64,000 nucleotides of DNA from Phytophthora sp. 'mugwort' (taxonomy: Eukaryota; Oomycota; Peronosporomycetes; Peronosporales; Peronosporaceae), in contig JAUCEF010000008.1 of NCBI GenBank assembly GCA_033558025.1, forward strand, positions 558,001 through 622,000, written 5' to 3'. Both the position numbers and the translations under genes were made by a program. Below the pieces are notes generated by a model. The model ran no database searches. It was not told the DNA's origin and saw only the letters and a list, made by a program, of their open reading frames with translations. Positions 1 to 8,252 of the stretch are shown piece after piece (the stretch's first letter is position 1; each line of letters starts with the position of its first letter).

Positions 1-3000
1 ACGACGGCAGCGCGTAAAACCAAGAAAGACGCGGAAAAGTGCCCACTTTGCCGACGCAAATGGGATGCAGATCTCGAGGAACTTATGCAGTGCGACGCGT
101 GTGAACGGTGGGTGCATCCGCCGTGTGATGAATTGTTAAAGACAGAGCCGAAGCGATATCAAACGTTGGTAAGCGATCCAAACGCTGTGTACGTGTGTGC
201 TGCCTGTCGTCCACAAGAACGTGAATATCTTAGTGGAAAGCTTCCCGATGGTGAAGGCTGGCGTTGTCAGGTGCTTATTGCTGATATTCAACGAAAGCGC
301 GTACAATGTGTGGCCAGCTGGAAAGAGACACAGACGCAACAGGAGCAGGTTGAGCGCTGGAAACGCTTAGCTGATCACTCACCGGTATATCTCTATGTAC
401 TGCGTCTAGGAGAGGAATGTCTGCGCAATTTTGCGTACCGGAGTCTGAATTTCCAGAGCGATTGGTATCGCTTCACGAAGCAGCAGGAACTGGACGAGTC
501 TGGCGTTGTTTTGCCCGAGTGGCTATTGCGGAAGGCTAACCGGTATATTCGATTCAAACGGTATGTGCGTGGTCCTCGTGCAACAGCACGACGTTGTGAA
601 CGTAAGACGCAGAGTTTCTATTCTAAACAAGCGGTTGGTTTTAATACGCGGAAGAACGCAAGCGCCATTTGCACGATCGTATCAGAGGCGGCCAGTTGTG
701 CTGCTTTGCTGGCCTGTGTGCATCTTCTGTATGGCTGGAGACCGCTACCTGAGGTTGTTATTCATTTACTGTCCAGCGACGAGGGATTCACCGGTATTGA
801 ACAGCGGACACTGGACGAGTCGCTGCTTAAGCGTCTACGAACTGGTGAGAGCGTTGATGGGGAAGAATCGAAGCCGAGGTTGAAATTGGAAGCGGAAATC
901 GCCACAATCAAAGAGCAGTATGACCGTCGTGTGGCTAAGAGGCATCTTGTGCACGAACCATCGTCAGATCTCACAGTATTTGGGTTTGGTGATGCCACGA
1001 GTTTATCTTCAAAAAAAGCGAAAGATGATTCAGAATCTTTTGAAAGGAGAACGGACGATATTTCACTACCAACCCCAGATATACCAGAATCAGTGACGTC
1101 TATGATGGAAGAAACTGGTGATTCGATTGAGACTTGTGATCACGCAGCTCCATTGCCAGTAGCTTCTCTCACACGTCGACTTGCTCATATGACTACCGCA
1201 TCTCCTCTGCATGGCTGGCCGACGAAAAGTGAAGATGAAGTGGAAAATGAGTCGTTATCGACGGCAGCATTCGAAGATACTCGGTTTTGTGCGTTGTGTT
1301 TCATGATTGGGGATAATACAGCGTGTGGACGGCTGCTGTACACTGAGACGGAGACGTGGGTGCACGTGAATTGTGCACTGTGGTCCATGGAAGTGTATGA
1401 AGACGTCTCTGGTGTGCTACACAAATGCAGTAAGGCGAAACACCGCAGTCGTCTCATTCGCTGTGATGCATGCGGACTTATGGGGGCAACAATTGGCTGT
1501 GCTATCACGCGATGTACGACACATTACCATTTCCCATGTGCAGTAGATGCTGGAGTTGCCTTCTTACCGAACGGTGAAACTTGCTGCCCTCTTGTGTCGC
1601 ATTTGGATATGATGGCACGAAGACTGGAAGCCAATAATGGCGTGTCACCATTGTCAATTATTGCAACATCTGAAGATATTCACTTAAAGCTAAGAGGAGA
1701 TTCAAACTCTACTATTGACAACGGAGATACTCCAGTTAGTGAAGATACTACTGAGTCGAGTATATTACCTGCCACACCAGAGAGTACCAGGATGGAAGCT
1801 GAATTTTCATCTGTTGGTGATATTAAGGAAGAAAACGTCTTGGAACTTCAAGCCAACAAGGAAAACAATGACAGAACTCTCCAACCAGAAGAAATGACCA
1901 GAGATGATGCTATAGAGACTGAAGTTGTACAGCCACAACACGTGCTACCAGTGATTAATCCTCGACCAGAGCCTCGAAGAAGTTTATTCAGTGACCCACC
2001 ACTGGTAAATGTGTCCGATTTGAAAAAGAAGAAGCGTGCAGAACTGAAACGTGGCATCAAGCCACGACCAATGTGCTACCGTGTGGGTGCGCTGACAGTT
2101 CATTCTCTTGGCCACATTTTTGTTGGCAATGGAAGTTTCCACACACGAACGGCAATTTATCCTTTAGGTTTCCGTAGCACGCGCATTTTCTGGAGTACAC
2201 GTCAGTTGGCGACTCGTTGTTTGTATGAGTGTGTCATCTCGAGCACGGAGATAGAAGAGCGACGTGCACGACGACAACAGAAGCTGGAAAATGATGATAA
2301 AGTGGAAGATACTGACGACCAACAGCGGAGACCACGCGTAGTGTTCAAGATTACAGCGTCAGATGACCAGGAGCGGCCAATTATCGCGTCGACACCTGAA
2401 GACGCGCTCATTGAACTACGCAGCCGTGTGGTGTCGCTTTATGAAGAGCAGCGAGGCTTTTCTTCTAGCCCTCGACATGACCAAAGACTGGGAAGTGCCA
2501 CGTTGGAACGAAATCCGTTTTTGAAACGTAGTTCGTGGTTTTCGTTCGCTTTAAGTGGCGAATATTTTTTTGGTTTTGGATTACCTGAGATTCTCCGTCA
2601 TATTGAAGAACTTCCTTATGTTGCGACTGCAGCAGTCAGTCATCGTGCTATTGTGAGGAAACTGCGACAGCAGCAGCAACGCCAGGGGCAGAGTCCGTTA
2701 GCTGGCTCTGCTGCAGCAACATGGGGAGCTGGCTCGCGTAAGCGAAGCCACGACAGTATACAGCAAAGCGCAGCAAATGCAACCCAAATGATCTCGATGA
2801 TGCTCGAAGAAGAAGCGGAAGAACAACTGTACGAGTTTACACAAGAACTGCCGTCCACTGAAGCTTTCCAAACTGCTGAACGGGTGATGGAGCAGTTGTT
2901 ACGGGCCGAGCAGCGCGCGAGACAGTCTTCTGGCTGTGCTCGAACCGATGGGTTTGAGGGCAATCGTCTCTTTGGAGCCCCAAAGAAAGCCAAGATCATG

Positions 3001-3576
3001 CCACGTCGTCAAGCACTTAACAAAGAGGCAACGAATGAACCTGTTCTGGGAGCTACGAACGGTAACACAAACAGTGGAGGAGTAGCGATGGATATCGAGC
3101 ATTTACCTATCACGATGCAGTATCGAGAGTTGCGTCGTCGACCATTTGATGAACGGATGTTAGTCCGTAAGTCTTCTATTCACGGCTATGGACTTTTCCT
3201 GAAAGAACCAGTGACTGAAGGACAGATGATTGTTGAGTATCAAGGACAAAAGATTGGTCAGACTGTAGCGGACGAGCGGGAACGGTGCTATGAGGAGCAG
3301 GGTATTGGAAGTTGTTATATGTTTCGACTGGATGAGAAGACAATTATTGACGCAACACGCTGTGGCAATCTTGCTCGCTTTATCAACCATTCGTGCGACC
3401 CGAAGGCCTTTGCACGCATTGTGGCGGTAGAAGGAGGGGAGAAGAAGATTGTGATTTTTGCTAAGCGTCCGATCGCTGTGGGTGATGAAGTGACGTACGA
3501 TTACAAGTTCCCGATTGAGGACGAAGCCATTCGCTGTGATTGCAATGCACCCAATTGTATTGGCCGCATGAACTAG
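1..3576 (+). CDS. Trithorax/KMT2-type histone H3K4 methyltransferase, 5' end outside window
   Basis: The reading frame is open from the first base, so the start lies upstream; 1191 residues are visible. A PHD finger lies at about nt 40-230 (CPLC, CDAC, WVHPPC, CAAC). An extended PHD finger is at about 1288-1560 (CALC ... HVNCALW ... CDACG ... HYHFPC). An FYRN-like segment follows at about 2070-2230, an FYRC-like segment at about 2330-2460, and a C-terminal SET domain at about 3150-3520 with RFINHSCDP and the catalytic-type YDY. A post-SET Cys cluster (CDCNAPNC) sits just before the stop. PHD, ePHD, FYRN/FYRC, SET and post-SET in this order is the signature of KMT2/MLL/trithorax enzymes, nuclear proteins that methylate H3K4 at active chromatin. 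No intron is needed in the visible part. Family assignment is strong; the exact orthologue cannot be told. Confidence 0.93.
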   Translation, partial: TTAARKTKKDAEKCPLCRRKWDADLEELMQCDACERWVHPPCDELLKTEPKRYQTLVSDPNAVYVCAACRPQEREYLSGKLPDGEGWRCQVLIADIQRKRVQCVASWKETQTQQEQVERWKRLADHSPVYLYVLRLGEECLRNFAYRSLNFQSDWYRFTKQQELDESGVVLPEWLLRKANRYIRFKRYVRGPRATARRCERKTQSFYSKQAVGFNTRKNASAICTIVSEAASCAALLACVHLLYGWRPLPEVVIHLLSSDEGFTGIEQRTLDESLLKRLRTGESVDGEESKPRLKLEAEIATIKEQYDRRVAKRHLVHEPSSDLTVFGFGDATSLSSKKAKDDSESFERRTDDISLPTPDIPESVTSMMEETGDSIETCDHAAPLPVASLTRRLAHMTTASPLHGWPTKSEDEVENESLSTAAFEDTRFCALCFMIGDNTACGRLLYTETETWVHVNCALWSMEVYEDVSGVLHKCSKAKHRSRLIRCDACGLMGATIGCAITRCTTHYHFPCAVDAGVAFLPNGETCCPLVSHLDMMARRLEANNGVSPLSIIATSEDIHLKLRGDSNSTIDNGDTPVSEDTTESSILPATPESTRMEAEFSSVGDIKEENVLELQANKENNDRTLQPEEMTRDDAIETEVVQPQHVLPVINPRPEPRRSLFSDPPLVNVSDLKKKKRAELKRGIKPRPMCYRVGALTVHSLGHIFVGNGSFHTRTAIYPLGFRSTRIFWSTRQLATRCLYECVISSTEIEERRARRQQKLENDDKVEDTDDQQRRPRVVFKITASDDQERPIIASTPEDALIELRSRVVSLYEEQRGFSSSPRHDQRLGSATLERNPFLKRSSWFSFALSGEYFFGFGLPEILRHIEELPYVATAAVSHRAIVRKLRQQQQRQGQSPLAGSAAATWGAGSRKRSHDSIQQSAANATQMISMMLEEEAEEQLYEFTQELPSTEAFQTAERVMEQLLRAEQRARQSSGCARTDGFEGNRLFGAPKKAKIMPRRQALNKEATNEPVLGATNGNTNSGGVAMDIEHLPITMQYRELRRRPFDERMLVRKSSIHGYGLFLKEPVTEGQMIVEYQGQKIGQTVADERERCYEEQGIGSCYMFRLDEKTIIDATRCGNLARFINHSCDPKAFARIVAVEGGEKKIVIFAKRPIAVGDEVTYDYKFPIEDEAIRCDCNAPNCIGRMN

Positions 3577-4112
3577 GAGACTAGTTTGTCGAAAAAAATG
3601 GCATTATTGCTAATATTCGTGTGACTATTGGGTGGATTGTCTTGCTTTATATATGTGAGATTTGCGAAATGATTGTGCTGATGTTAGCCATGAGGCCTGG
3701 TAGTATTTGTCAAACTTTTGGGATATTTGAAGAGCTACCGATTTGGGTTTACTTGTACAGTCGGTTGTATCCCACCAGCAACAGGTGTATATTTACGCCA
3801 ATGACCATATTTACGATTATTCCCGATTATTCATTACATATGAGATTCATTATGCTTGGATCATACCTCAACGTAATAATGCCTTTTGTAGCGGCGCAAT
3901 GCGTTAGTTATGCACACTACCAAAACGTATTTCAGCAAACGGCAACAGCCCCGCCGCCCACCAATACACCAAGTGCTGGCCATAAAAAAAATATATATAT
4001 ATATATTGCAAGCGTTTACGCTGACTTCTTAAAACTACTTAAAGTAACGCATATTATGCTACGTTTCTATCTTTAGAAATGACCATTCCAATCATTTGCA
4101 TACTGCCGGTGT
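3577..4112. other. 3' flank of the SET gene, no gene seen
   Basis: AT-rich sequence with a short A tract and an (AT)n run near 3987-4006. A 151-residue open frame begins at 3621 with GTG rather than ATG and has no recognisable domain. I read it as non-coding 3' flank. Confidence 0.6.
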
Positions 4113-4526
4113 TTAGATACGCATGACTTTGCTACGCTTCCTGCGTCTTCCCACCCCTTCATAAATCTCCCGCTGGTGCATGTCCCCATCAAGGCTAAAT
4201 CTCTCTCTAGTCTGGAATCCAGGTACCAGAGGGAGATTTAGTTTATGCTGGATTCCTCCAATCCTAAACAACAAACTCTTTGGTAAATGCACCTCCGTCC
4301 CAAACTTACTCAGACCATCGAACATGCTACTCTCTCTTCATCAGCAACGTCGTTTTCGAGTTATCTTGCCACTCTGAGAAACCTGCCGCTTTCGTTTTCT
4401 CTCTGCATTAAAACTGGGGGCCGGATAGGTAAGAGAAGTCTCTTCCTGGTCCTCGTATGCTGCGGTCGTCGCACTGATTAATAGTAGGCTAGCCGCTACT
4501 ACCAGCCAAGTGAAGTACCGCCCCAT
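4113..4526 (-). pseudogene. Decayed RXLR-dEER secreted effector
   Basis: An ATG at 4526 opens a typical secretory signal peptide (MGRYFTWLVVAASLLL..., hydrophobic core followed by small residues ATTAA). That frame stops with two adjacent TGA codons around 4341. In another minus-strand frame an RFLR motif lies at 4373-4384 and a DEER motif at 4331-4342. These two are in phase with one another, 14 codons apart, with one in-frame stop between them. A single-base frameshift near nt 4400 therefore separates the signal peptide from the RXLR-dEER host-translocation region. Further stops and frame changes break the C-terminal part (an open stretch remains at 4113-4325). Oomycete RXLR effectors are secreted and enter plant cells; this copy cannot make an intact one. 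The motif spacing fits the family well. The domain downstream of dEER is not recognisable. Confidence 0.72.
4197..4239. repeat. Imperfect hairpin inside the effector remnant
   Basis: The arms 4197-4211 and 4225-4239 pair at 13 of 15 positions around a 13-nt loop (AAATCTCTCTCT against GGGAGATTT). It overlaps the 3' part of the broken effector and may be chance or a small insertion. Confidence 0.4.
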
Positions 4527-5195
4527 ACTTAGCGTCGAGAGATTGTGTTCTAAGCGAGCAGCTTTTCGGTGCTTAAACTGAACTAATACACAGTTACACG
4601 TCGATCAGAAATATATGAAGTAAGGTATGGAAAAGCATACGATCAGCTTAGGCTTCTGTAAAAACCACTGGTTCACCATAACGTACGGGCTCCGTGCAAA
4701 ACTAACAAATCGAGAAGAGAGAAAGAACGTAAACTTAGTACTATCATTTGTAAGTAAAACCATAAAGAGTTATTAGCTTTCTAATGATTCGCATTTACTG
4801 ACGAGAATCATATTCTTACCACGTAAAAACGTTCAAAGGTTATAAACAATATGGGACTTTTTACACCTGTCGCACTGAGGCCGGGGTTCACGTTGCAAGT
4901 CTAGTTGGACGAGGATAACCTTATGTTTGGTATTCAAAAATATTAGTCACGCGCATAGTCACGCATGTATAGTCGCGCGTAGTCATGCATGTATAGTCGT
5001 ACGCATTGGCATCAGCAGGCTCCAAAGTGTAATAGACTACGGTAAGGACCACCATGGCAATAAACCACTCGAGACCTTGACGAGCAAAAAGGGATAGTGG
5101 CGGCCAGCAAACGTTTCTTGTACGAAGAATCTGAACATGATGTATGAGTTAAAATCCTGATAGCAGCAGATAAAAAGACAAGCTCACATTTGTCG
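4527..5195. other. Intergenic, short degenerate repeats only
   Basis: No gene seen. Around 4950-5005 the phrase ATAGTC-(A/G)CGCAT-GTATAGTC recurs two or three times in tandem (GCATAGTCACGCATG, then GTAGTCATGCATG), a short degenerate array. The stretch would contain the promoter of the broken effector gene. Confidence 0.5.
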
Positions 5196-5264
5196 AGTTG
5201 CACGAGTCACATCTAAATTTAATACATACTGTATGTATTAAATTTAGATGTGACTCGTGCAACT
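5196..5264. repeat. Perfect 34-bp inverted repeat with 1-nt centre
   Basis: Arms 5196-5229 and 5231-5264 are exact reverse complements around a single T (centre AATACATAC-T-GTATGTATT). The palindrome sits exactly where recognisable Gypsy pol sequence begins, so it marks the 5' truncation point of that element. It may be a fold-back insertion or a rearrangement junction. Confidence 0.9.
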
Positions 5265-6020
5265 GCGTGGCACGCAGTGCGTGCAGGTAACTTTTTACCC
5301 GTGGATACCGGTAGTCTCAAGAATTTGGCAAGATCAATCAAAATCCTGACGCGGCACTCGACGTTGGTTTGGCTGTCCGCGCTGCAGGGCTCCAAGGGCG
5401 GCTCGGACAATGGGCCGCGCTGCTATCGCCCCTGGACATTGGAGATCACTAAGTGCACGAAAGGCGAGGATGAGATCTTGAGATCGCTGGCTGCGTGTGT
5501 AACGCCACGATCGATAGTGGATCAGGCGCTGGTAGCAATTTTACCACGGAAAGAGCCCCGCCGAGCAGTACAGACTCCGATCCCTACAGTGAAGCCCGAC
5601 GAGGAACTCCTGGTCGCTAGTTTCGACGGTCCGCCCGAGTCAAACGCGGCGGAGGCGCCTTCAGCGCTATCGTGTGGAGGTTGCCCGAGTGGACGGTGGT
5701 CATGGCGGAGTCAGTATGAGCAGAAGATATGACGGTCAATGGGGCGGAATACGGTGAGCTGTTGTTATGCTTTGATCTACTAGAAGAACTGGATTGAGGA
5801 CGTCTGATGATCCCTGTGGAGATTTCAACGTGGTGATCCGACCGATGAAGGGCGAGATCGACTGCAAGGTCCCGCGTTGACGTTGTTGCGGCAGAGGGCT
5901 CTACACCGTCTGAGATCCTGGCCGGATCACGACCTGCTTCATGTCAAGCGAGCATGGAACGCCAGCGCAGATAGTCTGGCGAGTGTGGCGTTACATCGGG
6001 AAGCAGGTACAGAAGTGACG
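5265..6020 (+). pseudogene. Gypsy RT-end and RNase H remnant
   Basis: Three plus-strand frames together carry a Gypsy-type RNase H region. The order is a connection segment ending WTLEITKCTKGEDEI, then the RNase H start LLVASFDG (first catalytic Asp, about nt 5610-5640), a TVNGAEYGEL-like segment near 5730, an MKGEIDCK segment near 5850, and HVKRAWNASADSLASVAL at about 5940-5990, which ends the domain. Frameshifts and stops interrupt it at several places, so it is non-functional. It continues into the integrase remnant. The reverse transcriptase core that should precede it is missing, cut off at the palindrome. Confidence 0.72.
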
Positions 6021-6129
6021 GACGACCAGACACGGAAGGATCCGGTGACGCTGAATCGACTACCCGAGATCCTGACCACCGCTGTCGAGGATACTACGCT
6101 TCGCACTGCAGCCATGGCGACTAGATCCC

Positions 6130-7310
6130 GCCGGAAGGTCACCACCACCGACTCTTCGTGCAGCACGAAGAGACGGTCCGCCAGCCGGGAGTGGATCGGA
6201 TCCGACAAACTCAAGACGAAGAAACGTGGATCATGAACCTCAAGAAGTACCTTCAGTGGGATGTGAAGGATCTGGAAAAAGATGAAGCTCGGGTGTGCGG
6301 CAACATGGCTGCTGACTATGAGATTGACGAAGAGGACCTACTCTACTACTGCCCCTGTCTACGAAAGTGGAGGGTTGCTTCGTCTGATCGTGCCTGAGAC
6401 GCTGCACGAGGATCTACTGCATCACTACCACGTCAGCCTGGAGGGCGGTCATCAGGGGATCAGCCGAACATATCAGCGGATCCGGGATCATTTCTATTGG
6501 CGTGGACTCTTCAGGAGCGTACAGCGGTTCGTAGGTGAATGCGTGGATTTCGAGACTGGCAAGGGGCGACCGACCATACGCGGTGAGTCACCCGGCAATA
6601 TCCAAGCCACCTACTCTTTCCAGGTCATAGCGATGGATCACATCCCCTCGATGCCCAAGTCATACAAGGGCCACACGGAACTCCTAATCTGGGTGGATCT
6701 GTTCACCGGTTACGTCATCGCCAAGGCGAGTGTGTTTCGGACAGCCCAAACGATCACGGAATCCTACGAGGAATGTGTGTTCCGACACTTCAGTGCAAGC
6801 GAGGTGATCCGGCATGACAGGGACCTGGCTTCATGTCTGACTTCTTCAAGGCGTTCAAATCGGATCCTGGGCCAGAGACAGCGAGCCACCATGGCGTATA
6901 GGCCTCAGGGGAACAGGACTGTGGAACGGATGGTGCAGACAGTGACGAGATCCATCAAGATGTATGTCGAGGACGAGAACCAGCGCAACTGGGATGAGTA
7001 TGCAGAGCGCCTGACGTTCGCTGTCAACAGGGCACACGATCGGATCCGGGGTGACACGCCGTTTTACCTTGCGCACGGTTGGGATCCACGCATAACGCTA
7101 GAAGCAACTCCCCCACTGGGCAGCACGAGACGCCGAGATCGGAATCCACGCCGATGGCGGTACCGGATCCAGCACTATTATCGGCAAGCGAGAGCGGACG
7201 TGAACGAGAGGCTGAAGAAGGCTATTATGGATCGGGCCGAACGCCACAATGACAGCGTGGATACGTATCGGATCGAGGCCGGCACTCGAGTGTGGCTATA
7301 TTTGGATTGA
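6130..7310 (+). pseudogene. Gypsy integrase remnant
   Basis: From about 6390 the frame reads LRLIVPETLHEDLLHHYH...GGHQGISRTYQRI, the zinc-binding HHCC region. Its last Cys pair is damaged (CVDFETGK, second Cys absent). The core domain follows: AMDHIPSMP (first Asp, near 6630), GHTELLIWVDLFTGYV, VIRHDRDLA (second Asp, near 6815), and YRPQGNRTVERMVQTV (catalytic Glu, near 6925). Further on come FAVNRAHDRIRGDTPFYLAHGWDP and a conserved RVWLYLD end at 7310. The 342-residue open frame 6282-7310 is mostly intact, but the second Asp segment shows local frame damage and the stop separates it from the chromodomain. An integrase joins retroelement cDNA to host DNA; this one is presumably dead. Confidence 0.82.
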
Positions 7311-7609
7311 GTCAAGGGGATACGCGCGAAAGATAGCGCATATGTGGCATGACCCCCTCTGAGTATTGGAGATGGTGCAACCTTTCGCTGCACGACTGGA
7401 GACAGCCGGAACAGATTATCACATTTTCCGGTGGTGCATGTGTCCAAGTTGAAGCTGGTGGCAACATTCCCGGATCGACCAACGACATGCTTGGCGGTTG
7501 ATGAGGCGGATCGTCTTGACTACGACGAGGCGCTGTTGCCGGAAGACAGCTGGGATCGAGAGCTAGAACAGGGGAGTACGAAGTCGAGAAGATCAGCGAC
7601 ATGAGGTCG

Positions 7610-7788
7610 GGCTGTCAACCCCGTTATGGACGATCTTGTGCGAGTTCAAGGTATACTGGCGAGGCTACGACGAGCCCACTTGGGTTGACGAGGTGGATCT
7701 GAACTGTGGGACGCTGTTGCGTGAGTTCCTGCAGGATCGAGCCAAGAGGAGTCGTTTCCAGGTGATGCAGTCGCATGAGGAAGCTTAA
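7610..7788 (+). pseudogene. Gypsy C-terminal chromodomain remnant
   Basis: The frame ending at the TAA 7786-7788 reads FKVYWRGYDEPTWVDEVDL followed by NCGTLLREF. The aromatic residues and the YWRGY...TWV motif are those of the chromodomains found at the end of chromovirus-type Gypsy integrases, which steer insertion to chromatin. It lies out of frame with the integrase remnant, about 300 nt downstream of that frame's stop. Confidence 0.75.
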
Positions 7789-8252
7789 GTGGTGGAAGCT
7801 GCGGCAGCAAGCTGGTTGCTGCAGGTGGTACTTAGGTTGAAGGCTTGCCGGAAGGCTGCAGGTGTGAAGGAGGAGGATCCACGCTCACTATGTGGTGGTG
7901 GACGTGACGAAGTTGACAGAAGCTCCGCGGGAAGGTGTGAGAGAAGATGGAGGAGGGTTTCCGCCTGGCGAGTTGGTCGCCACTGCGGATGAAACAGGCG
8001 AGAGGATGCAGGATGGCTGCATACCTAAAGATGGAAAGGAGAGTGACTGTACATATGACCAGGAGATCCGGATCTGGCGAAACCACTAAGTTCGCTATAA
8101 GGATCTCGGATCCGACAATGAACGGAGGATCTAAGAACGATCAAGATATGGCATGCGCGAGACAAATTAGCTGAAGCGAGACTGATATTAAATGGATTCC
8201 GACATGCAAGACGAATCATTACCGCGACTAAGTTAGTGGCGTACGACGTAGA

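Noticed and set aside
3621..4076. 151-residue plus-strand frame after the SET gene
   Set aside because: It begins at GTG, has low-complexity hydrophobic text and no domain; more likely 3' flank.
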